Source: Tupaia tana (taxonomy: Eukaryota > Chordata > Mammalia > Scandentia > Tupaiidae). Taken from it: 64,000 nucleotides of DNA. Below are positions 38,201-50,200 of the stretch, piece after piece. Made by a program: the position numbers and the translations under genes. Position 1 is the stretch's first letter; every line of letters starts with the position of its first letter. The stretch spans positions 54,208,496 to 54,272,495 of the forward strand of contig JAKSZU010000016.1 in the NCBI GenBank assembly GCA_026018925.1, in the 5' to 3' direction. The notes under the pieces are model-generated. The model did no database searches. It was not told the DNA's origin and saw nothing but the letters and a program-made list of their open reading frames with translations.

Positions 38201-41200
38201 AGAGAGAGAGAGAAAGAAAGTGAGAAAGCAGGTCCGGGACCCAAACCGTGGTCCACCACGTGGGAGTCCAGTGCCTTTAACTACTGCGCCACCTGCCGGC
38301 CCCAATAAATAATTCTTAAAAATAAAAAAGCGCTTACACACTGGAATTAGACAGGTTCTGCCTATTAGGCTAGGTCTAACCTTTGCAAGCCTCCATTTTC
38401 TCATCTACCTGCTACTGCTGCTGACAATGATAAGTATGTTATATAGCTCTTACGTCAAGTTGGGATTATTTCCTGGAAGGGCTTTAGCTGTATTAGCTCA
38501 TCTAGTTATCACGTCAGCTCAGTGAGAGAGATGCTATTACCATCTTCATTTTATAGAGGGAAGCAGAAACAAAGGTGAAGTCACCTATCTCAGGACACGC
38601 AGCTAGCGGGGCCAAGATTCAAACTAAGGCACTGTGTCAACCTCACGAGCATGCTGGACTGTCTAGTGGATGGAGTGATAATACCTAGCTCGTAGGGTGA
38701 TTGTGAGGATTAAATGAAGTAGTACATATCAGACACACAGTAAACGCTCAGTAAATGTGAGTTGGTACAGGAATAGTATGCTCTTGGATTTGGTAATCTC
38801 ATTTACTGCTGAAAAAAACGGATGTGACAAATCAGGTAATGCTTTGTGGGAACTCTCTCAGATTTCGTCTGCCGCCTGTGGCTATGGATTCACATTGCTG
38901 GCCTCTAAAACTAAGGATGTCACCAAAGTGTGGGGCATGGGGCTCAACAAAGACTCTCAGCTTGGATTTCACAGGAGCCGCAAAGATAAAAGTGAGTATC
39001 CATTCCTTGATTGCCCCATTGTGATTGCTCTGAGCATGCTTTCTTGTTTTTCAAGGATGTAATTACACACACCAAGTCATAACAAAAACCAAGTCATAAC
39101 ACAAACATAGATGAAGTCTTTTTTTAAAAGAGATATTTTTGCTGTAGGATAAATGTGTTTGCCAGAGAGACAGCGAAAGTGAGAAATCACCTCCAGGAGG
39201 TGATGGCCATGCCACAATCCCTTCTCCATTCTCCTTTTGGGCTTTTGGGCATGCTTGCACTCATGTCTGGCATGTGTTTTAAGCTGCCGAGTCTGGGAAT
39301 CGAACCACGGTTGATCATGTGGGAGCCCATTGTCTTAACCACTATGCTACCTGCTGGCCCTGGTAGATGGAGCTGTAAAGGGATATTGTTTGAATCCATC
39401 TGGACTGGATTATTTCAGCCTCTTTGGTAACAACATTGTGCCTCCAGGCATTAGGGTAAGCACCTGCTATTTGTTGATACCAGCAGGAGGCATGTGGTTA
39501 AGGCACGGGATTCCCGCATGGCTAACCCTGGTTTTGAGTCTTGGTAATTAGGTAATCCTAATTATCTCCCAAATGCCCTACCTTTCAACACCATAGTTGG
39601 TTTAAATTTTCACTGTTTAATCCTGTCACAGTAGGTACCAGTTCTTATCACATGAATTTTTGGGTGACACATTGAAACCATGGCATACTCTATGTAAAAA
39701 TGTGGGACTTGGGTAGTATGGTTTCTTTTTTTGGGGAAAGGTTTTTCCTATAGGGTACGTGCACTCTCTGGAAAGACAGAGAGACAGAAAGTGAGAAATC
39801 AACCCCCCGGGGGGATGGCCACACCCCAAACCCTTCTTCTCCATTCTCCTCTTGAGATCTTGGGCACGTACGCACAAGCACCCAGCGTGAGTTTAAGCTA
39901 CCGAGTGTGGGACTCGAACCACGGTTGACTACATGGGAGTCCAGCAACATAGCCATTATGCCAACTGCTGGTCCCTCTTTTTTTTTTGGGGGGGAGGGGA
40001 GAGGTTTTTGCTATAGGGCGCGTGCGCTCGCCAGACAGAGAGAGACAGGGAGACAGAAAGCGAGAAATCACCCCCCGGGGATGGCCACGCCACAATCCCT
40101 TCTCCGTTCTTCTCTTGGGATCTTGGGCATTCACGGACCTGCGCCCGGCGTCAGTTTTTTTTTTTTTTTGGAAGAGGTTTTTCTTATTATAGGGCGTGTG
40201 CGCTCGCCAGACAGACAGAGTGAAAAAGAAAGCGAGAAATCACCCCCCAGGGGGGATGGCCACGCCGCAATCCCTTCTCCTCCATTCTCCTCTTGGGATC
40301 TTGGGCACGCACGCACACGCGCCCGGCATGAGTTTTAAGCCACCAGGTCCGAGACACGAACCACAGTCGACTACATGGGAGTCCAGCGACATAGCCATTA
40401 CGCTAACTGCTGGTTCCCCTCCTTTTTTTTTTAAAAAGAGGTTTTTGCTATAGGGTGTGTGTGCTCACTAGAAAGGTAGACAGAAAGCAAGAAAGAAAGA
40501 AAGCAAGAATGGCTGTCCTGCAATCCCTTCTCCTCCAGTGTCCTCTTGAGATTTTTGGCACACATGCACATATGTCTGGAGTGAATTTTAAGCTGATGTG
40601 TCTACCGTATCTAGGACTTGAACTGCAGTTGGCCATGTGGGAGTTCAGCAACGTAACCACCATACCATCTTTTCCAGTATAGTATGATTTCTAACGTTAG
40701 TAATGCTGTAACTGTTAGCCAGTGTGATGCGCTATGGCCTGGTTGTTTTTTTCAGGCAGAGGCTATGAGTATGTCTTGGAGCCCTCACCCATCCCGCTGC
40801 CCCTGGACAGACCTCAGGAGACCCGAGTGCTGCAGGTCTCCTGTGGCAGAGCACATTCTCTTGTTCTGACGGACAGTGAAGGGGGTGAGTTTACCTGCTG
40901 ACGGTGATGGGAGAGTAGAGGGACTGTTGTACTGGGAAACGGCCTTGCTGGTGGGCCTGAATAGCTTGCTTAATTGAGCCACTTGTTATTAGTGAAGCTT
41001 GCCTTCTCTTGAGCAGACCAGTAGGGCTGCCTGGAAGAGCTGCGTTGGGCAGACCTTGCTAACTCCTATGTGCTCTGCTCTCTGCGGTTCTTGGAAAATC
41101 ACAGGTGCTTGTAACTGTGATGGTGCCAACAAGGCGGCCTCAGCAAGGCCTCCCTGCCTGTGCCAGGAAGCCACTGAGCTGGCCTTGTGCGTGGACGGCT

Positions 41201-44200
41201 TGTCTATTGGTACTGAGAGAAGCCTGTTTGCTAGTTCTTCTTCCAGATGGGGGCTTTCAGAGTCCAGGGCCATCTCCAGAAGGGGGGTTGTTTGCAGAGA
41301 AAGGCCAACGTGACTACATTTTTCAAACTTCATTGTCTGGCTCACTGCACAAATAGGAGCCCTTTCAAGAGGAGCTTTGGCTCGAGGGCAACCTAGTGGC
41401 AGATAGGGGAAGTGGGGTACTCACCTCGTAGTGTGGAATTCTCAGGAGGTGAACCTGGGCCTGGAGGGGGAGGCAGGCCTAGATCCCAGCACACCTTAGG
41501 TGTGTCTGCAGAGGCTGGGAGTGTTGGAGGAGACCGAGTGGCATTTAGTGGGAGGGGATGGATCAGGACCCCTTTGAGGCCTCTTTCCATTCCTGACATT
41601 CTGAGAGCCTACAACTTAATTGGTTGTGTTACTTTTCAGTTTTCAGCATGGGAAACAATTCCTATGGGCAGTGTGGAAGAAAGGTGGTCGAGAATGAAAT
41701 TTACAGGTGAGTACCCAAAAGAACAAACCTTTCCTGTCTGTGAAGCGCTGGACATTTCTCGAGTGAGTCTCACCTGGTAGACCCATAGAGCAGTGAAAGG
41801 CCAGGTCCCTCGTGCTCAGGAGGGAGCCATGGGCACTCGGGGAAGTAGTGGAGAGTGGTGTTCACTTTGGGTTGAGCCCCAGACAGCACGGTGGTAGGGA
41901 GGGCAGATGAGCATTGATTGCGATGGCACTTTGAATTAACTTGGATAAAATATTTTTTAATTTTTACCAAATTAACTTTTAAGAATTTACTCTTTCACTT
42001 TAGTGCTCTTTATTTTACTGTTTGAAGGTTTCCTATCAGTTTCTTGCATTATATTGGTGAGTCTAACCATGTTCTTTTTATTTTTTTTTGGTAGGGTTTT
42101 TTTTCTTTTGGCCTTAGGGAGCATGAGCTCACCAGAGAGAGACAGAGACAGAGACAGAGACAGAGATAGTGAGAGGGAAGGTGAGAAATCAATCCTTGGG
42201 GGATGGCCATGCCACAGTCCCTATTCCATTTTCCTTCGGGGATCTTGGGCATGCACGCACATGCACCTGGTGTGACTTTCAAGTTACTGGGTCTAGGATT
42301 GAACTATGGTTGGCCATGTGGGAGTCCAGCAATGTAGCCTGTACATTATCTGTTGGCCCTAGGTCTAACCATATTAAAATCACCTAGGACTTTCTTTTTC
42401 TCTTGTGGGACAGTGCCATGCACATGCACAGACAGATGTGGAAGGGGGAAGGAAAGAGAGAGAGAGAGAGAGAGAGAGATAAGTATTTTTTTTTCTTTTC
42501 GAGAGGTTTTTGCTCTAGGGCACTTGCGCTTGCCAGATAGAGAGAGACAGAGAGACAGAAAGCGAGAAATCACCCCCCGGGGGGATGGCCACGCTGCAAT
42601 CCCTTCTCCTCTATTCTCCTCTCGGGATCTTGGGCACACACGCACACGTGCCTGGCGTGAGTTTAAGTCACCGGGTCCGGGACTTGAACCACGGTCGACT
42701 ACATGGGAGTCCAGTGACATAACCATTACACCAACTGCTAGTCCCAGAGTTAGGTATTTTGACAAGGTCTTTCCCATCAGTCCTGTGTCCTCATCTCCTA
42801 GTTAGCTAGAATTATAGGTGTGCACTATCATGCCTGGCCTGTTCAGGTTGACCTGGGATCCAAACCTGGGTCTCTGCTGTGCCACCAGTTTACACAGTGG
42901 TTCCCTGCTGTCTGTGTTACCGTGGCTGGGTCTGTTTTGTATTTCCATTCACATCTAGACCTCACTCTACCTTACATCGACCTTGAGAGTCTCCTAACTG
43001 TTCTGGTCGTCGGGGGGGATCAGCTGCCAGATGGCAGAGACGGGAAGGGCAGGACTGCGCTGTGTTCATCATGACCATATCTCTTCCCTCTTCCTGTTTG
43101 CTCCTGGCTGTAGTGAAAGTCACAAGGTCCATAGAATGCAGGACTTCGATGGACAGGTGGTCCAGGTAGGAGACACAGCTGAGAACCACTTGTCTGTTCC
43201 CAGACAAAAAGTTTAAAATTGGATGGGGCAATGGCAAACTTGTTCGTGGGATTTTCTGAAATAATTGTTTTAGTAAATTACTGACCTACAGTAGGCTGGA
43301 TTTGTGCGAGATCCTGGGGACACGATAAGATTTGTGGGGAGAGCACTATAGTGGGAGAACAGGTTGAAGAATTAGCTGTGTCACAGTGGGATCGATGCCA
43401 TGGTGTTCTAGGCCGGTGCTCAGGAGCAGTGGGGAATAGGGCTAGTTCGATGGCTCCATGGACTAGAGCAGTACCTCTCATCACCCTCATCTCTGATTGT
43501 CTGCTAGGTGGCCTGTGGTCAGGATCATAGTCTGTTCCTGACAGATAAAGGAGAAGTCTATTCTTGTGGATGGGGTGCTGATGGGCAAACAGGTAGTATG
43601 CTTTTTTCATTTGGGTGCAAGGTTTTAGCTTGTGTTAGGTGGAGCTGTGAGCTGATAAGGCTTTCACAGACGACAGCCCACCTTTCTTAACTGGACTCCT
43701 GCCTTTCATCATATCCTGGGGAATGCTGTTCCAATTTTCCCTACCTCCACCTGACATAGAAATAAACCAGAAAGGTGTCGGAAGTCACGTTAGCCCCTCA
43801 ACATAGGAGTTCCGAGCTTTCCAGCAGAGAGAATAAACTGAAATTCTTTTATTTTTAAGAAGTATTTATTTAATTTGATTATTATTTTAAAATTTGCTAT
43901 AGAGCATGTGTCCTCACCAGAGAGAGATAGAGAAGGAAAATGAGAAAGCAAGCCACCAGATCTGGGACTCAAACCGCAGCTGGCCATGTGGGAGTCCAGC
44001 CCCTTAACCACAACACCACCTGCTGGCCCTTGAAATTGAGTCTTTAAAAAAAAATTATTTGGGGCTGGCAGATGGCATGGAGGTTAAGTGCGCTGGACTC
44101 CCACATGGCCGACCATGGTTTGAATCCTGGCCCTGGCAGCTTGCTTTCTCACTTTCCCTTTCACACTGTCCCTCTCTGGTCCAAATAAAACTAAACAAAC

Positions 44201-47200
44201 AAGTAAATAAAGTTAGATAAAATAATTCTAAAAAAATTTTTTTGTTTATTTCTTCAGAGAGAGGAAGGGAGGGGCATCCCCACAGAGTTTTCACATCCAT
44301 AATTCATACCCAGCTTCAGCCAGCCATAATCATGGTCGTGTATGTCTGGTGTCCATAGAGAGACCTCGAGATGTGAACCTGAGACCTTCACATGTGACTC
44401 CGCATCCTGGAGCATTAGGTTATTGCTATGCTACTGCAGCTGGCCTGTGTTTGTCAGAGGGCACATAGGGCTCCCAGAGAGAGAGAGAGGAATGCGATGG
44501 GACATGCCGTGCGGCGTTGGGTGTGCTGCAATCCCTTCTCCTCCACCACTTCATCCTGTGAGGGTTGGGGCGTGCGTGCACAGGTGCCTTGCATGTTTTG
44601 CAGGCTGTTGGGTCTGGGACTCAGACCACTGTCTGCCAAGTGGGATCCAACTGCCTTAACCACCAGGTCATAGAGCCAGCCTGCATTTCTTTTTTTATGA
44701 AGAAAAGTTACAAATTTTCACCAAATACATTGTCTGTTTTTTCTTTTGCTGGCATTTTTGATATCATGTTCAAGAAGTCACTGCTAAATACAATATTGTG
44801 AAGATTTTACCCTGTGTGTTTTTTTAAATAGAGTTATTAATTATTATTTAATTTTGCTATAGGGCACATATATTCACCAGAGAGAGAGAGAGAGAGAGAG
44901 GGAAAGTGAGAAAGTAAGATGTCAGGTCTGGGACTTGAATCACAATTGGCCATGTGGGAGTCTAGCACCTTAACCACCACACCACTTACTGACCTTTTTT
45001 TTTTTTTTTTTTAAGAATTATTTTATTTAACTTTATTTATCAGGTCTGTGTGTTTGCTAAAAGAACGAATAACTGACAGTCTTTTCCACTGCTAGGTCTG
45101 GGTCACTACAATATCACCAGCGTCCCCACCAAGCTGGGTGGAGACCTCATAGGAGCACACATTGTTCAGGTTGCCACCTATGGAGATTGCTGCCTGGCCG
45201 TGTCTTCTGACGGAGCCCTCTTTGGCTGGGGAAACTCTGAGTACCTGCAGCTGGCCTCTGTCACTGACTCCACTCAGGTACGAGGTCACCTACAGCACGG
45301 AGCTGGGAGGTTTGGAAACATGAAGTCTAAGGTTGTTTTTTTTTTTGAGAGATTTTTGCTATAGGTTGCTTGCACTTGCCAAAGAGACAGAGAGACAGAA
45401 AGTGAGAAATCACTCTTCAGGAGGGATGGCCACTGCCATAATCCCTTCTCTTCGAGTCTCCTCTCGGGATTTTGGACATGTACCCAGCGTGAGTTTCAAG
45501 CTGCCGGGTCCAAGACTCAAACCATGGTTGGCTGTGTGGGAGTGCAGCAACGTCTGCTGGTCCCAGTGTTATTGTTGTTTCTTAGAGGTTCTTCACTGAG
45601 TTGGGACGATGCTATCTGACCCTGACCTGTGGTAAGAGCACATTTTGGGGTACTGATTTCTTGTTTGTCTCGTTGGAACTTGGAAAGAAGCTCAGGTATG
45701 GAAGCCATCATTACAGAGCTTACCTGAGGAAGCCTGTGCAGGTGCAGTTTTGTGTGCTCGTCTGCCCCATCTTGTTCTAATGGGACACTGAGTGTTGACA
45801 CAACTCCCTGTGATGTCATGGTAGGCTTTCTCTTGCCAAAGAGCACACAGGTTGTAAATGTGTAGCTCCATGACGACGCTTATGTGACCCCACTCAGTCA
45901 AGCAGCAGCGTACTCGTGGCACCTGAGAAGCCCTGCCTGTGGCCTTGCCCCACCACTGCCGCTCCTCACCACTGTCAGTACAGTACAGTAAGAGTTCTAG
46001 TGCCTTATTAAAGAAAATTCAAATATAAATGAAAAGTAGACATGGCTTTGTAACTAGTCTTTATTGTCGACCATGCTTAGCAGTTTCCAGCCAGTGGCCT
46101 CTTCTGTGGTGTGTGTGTGCATGCTTTTAAATAGGATCTTGTTGTGTCCTGACCCTTCCTCCTCAGCCTCCTGAGTAACTGGAGCTACAGGGGTGTGCCA
46201 TTGTACCCTGCTTTTCAGGGGGTGTCAGGAATCAAATTGGGGCCTCCCATGTGGCCTTAACCTGCCAAATAGCACATCTAGTGTGCTGCTGCAGCCAGGC
46301 CCGATTTTTAAAATAAATCTAGGGACCAGCAGTTAGTGTAATGGCTATGACGCTGGACTCCCATGTAGTCGACTGTGGTTTGAGTCCTGGATTCGGTGGC
46401 TTAAACTCAGTCGGGCATGTGTGTGTGCGTGCCCGAGATCCTGAGAGGAGAATGGAGAAGGGATTGCGGTGTAGCCATCCTCCCTGGGGGGTGATTTCTC
46501 ACTTTCTGTCTCTCTGTCTTTCTCTCTGTCTCTTTGGTGAGTGCACGCGCCCTATAGCAAAAACCTCTCCAAAAAAAAAATCTATACTATAATTCACCTT
46601 TTTTTTTAAAGAATTATTTTATTTAACTTTATTTATTTATTTATTTAAATTTGACCAGAGAGAGAGAGAAAGGGAATGTGAGAAAGCAAGCCACCAGTTC
46701 TGGGACTCGTACCACACGGTCGACCATGTGGGAGTCCAGTGCCCTTAACTACCTGCTGGCCCCATATAATTCACCATTAAGTGTACAGTTTTGTGGCTTA
46801 GTACATACATAAGGTTGTGCAGCTGTCACCTCTGTCTAACTCCGGAATGTTTTTATCACTCCTTCGGAACCCCATACTACACTAATGGCCAGTTTCGTTG
46901 CATCTATACTTCCATCAACTTTTCTGCCCTGGATTATTGGGAAGCAAATCCTAGAGATCATATTTCATCTGTAAAATTCTCAGTATGTCTCTTTAAAAGA
47001 TAAAGACTATTTAAGAAACATATTGCATTGAAAAAATTCAATCAAATTTCTGACTAAAGGGTTTATAATATACACACACATGTACACATATTTAAAATTA
47101 GTTTGTATAGGGCTCTTGCACTCGTGGGAAATACATAGTTAAAGTGAGAAAGCAACGCCAGAGGGCATAGCCCCATCATAATCCCATCTCCTCCATTTCT

Positions 47201-50200
47201 GTCTGTATTTGGGCATGTATATATATGCACCTAGCATGTTTTTTTTGGAGCAGTTTTTGCTATAGGGCGCTTGCACTCACCAGAAAGACAAAGAGAGACA
47301 GAGAGACAGAAGCGAGAGATCACTCCCCAGGGGGGATGGCCACGCCACAATCCCTTCTCCATTCTCTCGGGATCTTGGGCACACACGCACACGTGCCCGA
47401 ACTGTGGTCGATTATATGGGAGTCCAGCAATATAGCCATTATGCCAACTGCTGGTCCCATCCCAGCATTTTTTTTTTTTTTAATTTTCCATTTATTTATT
47501 TATTTTTACATTTTTCCACAAACATTTACTTTATATATCAAAAAATTTTGCTCATACTCCATTGTTCTTGACAGTTAATAAACAACTTTCAAAATTACAG
47601 AATACTGAATTTTAAAGATAATGTTCAAAATATTTTTTATAATTTTGTTTGTGACTCTCTAACAACAGAGACAGTATGGTTTTAATATCTTTGAGAAAAT
47701 GTTTACATGTCAACTACTCAAATTGTTGAAAAGCAAACACTAGTCACACATAAACTTTCAATTCAGCCCTGCATACCAAGTATTCTGTGATACACCATCT
47801 GCTAGCAAAGATCAGTCTCTTTTTCTTCCTTCAAAGTCTTTCTCAAGATAATCCTCTGATGTTGCTCTTTTGCAGTCTCTACTGATGACAATGCTGGGCT
47901 GGAAAAGTCCAGGTTCCCAGCATGTTTTTTAAGCTGCGGGTCTGGGACTTGAATAGCACGATTGCTCACATAGCATGCAGCCGCCTTCGCCACACTATTG
48001 GCTGGCCTTTAAATATATATTAACATAGTAGATAAAGAATTCTGCAGAGGGGCCAGCAGGTGGCGAAGTGGTTATATCAGTGGATTCCCACATGGCTGAC
48101 TGCGGTTCAAGTTTGGGCCTGATGGCTGAAATTCACACCAGGTGTGTGTGTGCGCACGCCCAAGATCCCAGGAGGAGAATGGAGAAGGGATTGCAGTGTG
48201 GTCATCCCTCCCATGCCCCAGGGCTGATTTTTCTCCCTCCCTCCCTCCCTCTCTCTCTTTCTTGTGAGTACATGTGCCATAAGGCAAAACCTCTTAAAAA
48301 GAAACCCTGCAGGACGGAAAATCAAAGATCACCTAACGAGATGAAAAAAATGCCTTCTCCATGGTCTGGCACAGTGGCTAGAAGGGGCTGTAGATTTGCT
48401 CTGAGTTTCGTGGTAGCCAAATGCGAAGACACAGTCTATTAAGTGATTCATTTTTTTCTGTAAGATAGACAGCAAACAAGGTCCTCAGGAGAGTACCACC
48501 ACTGTTCTTCTTTAGACCAAGCCCCAAAAAAGTTTCCCACTCCCGTGGGGGTCAAATCTAGTGTCATGTCATTGTTACTGATAGTTGTATTCCAAAACTC
48601 AGTGGATTGCAACAACACACATTTATGATGTTGTGGTTTCTCGGGTCAGGACTCGAGGGAGTGGTAGCCGAGTCTTTTGGCTTTGAATCTTTCAGAGGCT
48701 GCCATCATCTGAGGGTTCTGCAGGGGAGGGACCTGCTTCCAGGCTCCCTCTGGTGTTGGTGTCAGGGCAGAGCCCGTGTGGACTATGGACCATAGCAGCC
48801 CCAGTTCCTCGCTGGCCGTTGGCCAGCCCAGAGCTGCTGCCAGGCCATCCTCGGTTCCTTGCCATGTGGGCTCCTCCCCAGGGCAGCTTACTACATGGCA
48901 GCTGGCTTCGTCAGTGGGAGCAAATAGAGGGCCCGAGAGTGCCAGCAAGACTGAAGCCAGTGTTTATAATTTAATCTTAGAAATGACGGCCCCACATTTT
49001 GGCTGGAGTCCTGCTTGTTAGACGCAAGTCACCAGTCTTCTTTGTTAGAAGCGAGTCACTGGATCCAGCCAGCATACAGGGTTGGGATTACACGTGGGTA
49101 TGAATAGGGGGAGACAGGTATTTGGGAACTATCTTAGAGGCAGCATTCTACAGTCTTGATTTTTTTTTTAATATTAAACCTGTTTCTTTCTTTTTTTTGG
49201 GGAGAGGTTTTTGCTATAGGGCGCGTGTGCTCGCCAGACAGACAGAGAGAGACAGAGAGATAGAAAGCGAGAAATCACCCCCCAGGGGGGATGGCCACGC
49301 CGCAATCCCTTCTCCTCCATTCTCCTCCCGGGATCTTGGGTACGCACGCCCACGCGCCTGGCGTGAGTTTAAGCCACCAGGTCTGGGACTCGAACCGCGG
49401 TCGACTATGTGGGAGTCCAGCGACATAGCCATTACACTAACTGCTGGTCCCATTTCTTTCTTTCTTAATTGGCTCCATCAGGACTGTTGTGGCCTGAGCC
49501 GCCTCCTGTTGGTGATGATAGCAGTGAGTTGCCAATGGCTGTTGCTAGAGTGTTTCTCGGCACCTGCTGAGAACGTCGTGTCAGAGCACGGTGCCGCAAA
49601 GCTGTGTCTGAGCAGGCGCTGGGGTCCAGGGCCCAGCTCCGACAGCCACACTTCGACCAGGCAGACCTGTGTGGGATCAGGAAGTCCCTTTATTCCTGTG
49701 GAGTCAGCTTAGGCCTGTTCTTCCCCAGCCGTGTCCATTCGAAAGTGACTCTGTAGAGCTTCCTGGCTGAAGCACTTAAAACCGCTCTGTCTGAAGCCAT
49801 TACTCGGTGGAAGTGCCAGGACCAGTCCTGCTGGAAAGCTGACTTGGCCACACTTCACCTCATACCTCTGTCCCCATCTCTCACTTTTAGAAGATCTTGC
49901 CTTCTGTTTAATAGACAAAACAGAGGCCATTGGGAGGGAGCACCCTCGTTTCCCAGTGTGAATCCTACATGCTTCCCCCTGGGCTGCCCGCTTTGGGAAT
50001 GGCGGAGGTATACAGGAGGGGCTTCCTTCCCAAGCAGCTGCTTCTCTCTTTGCCCTGGATCCCACCTCCTGCCACCTTCTCAGCAGCCTTGCCCTGTCTG
50101 GTGGGCTTTCCCGCAGTTTCGGCATCCCCCTCTCTCCTGGCCCCATGCCGCAGTCTTATTTTTTTCCTTAAGAATTAATTATTTGGGGCAGGCAGTTGGT

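Larger units (their letters stand above)
37713..38330 (+). repeat. Type S SINE split by a minus-strand type S SINE
   Basis: Head at 37713. AGCTTACACGCTGG and AGCGCTTACACACTGG flank the whole nest inside the MIR. Confidence 0.78.
37684..38760 (+). repeat. MIR elements, one split by a SINE nest
   Basis: 37684-37713 (GTGTAGCATAAGGGTTAAGAG), 38331-38420 (CCTCCATTTTCTCATCTACC) and 38660-38757 (GTGAGGATTAAATGAAGTAG, AACGCTCAGTAAATG) follow the MIR order. A second MIR part lies at 38470-38660 (TTTTATAGAGGGAAGC, ACGCAGCTAGCGGGG). Confidence 0.75.
47095..48007 (-). repeat. Type G-like SINE split by a SINE and a retropseudogene
   Basis: Left part 47095-47240 ends CCTAGCATG. Right part from about 47915 resumes CCCAGCATGTTTTTTAAGC. 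Confidence 0.75.
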
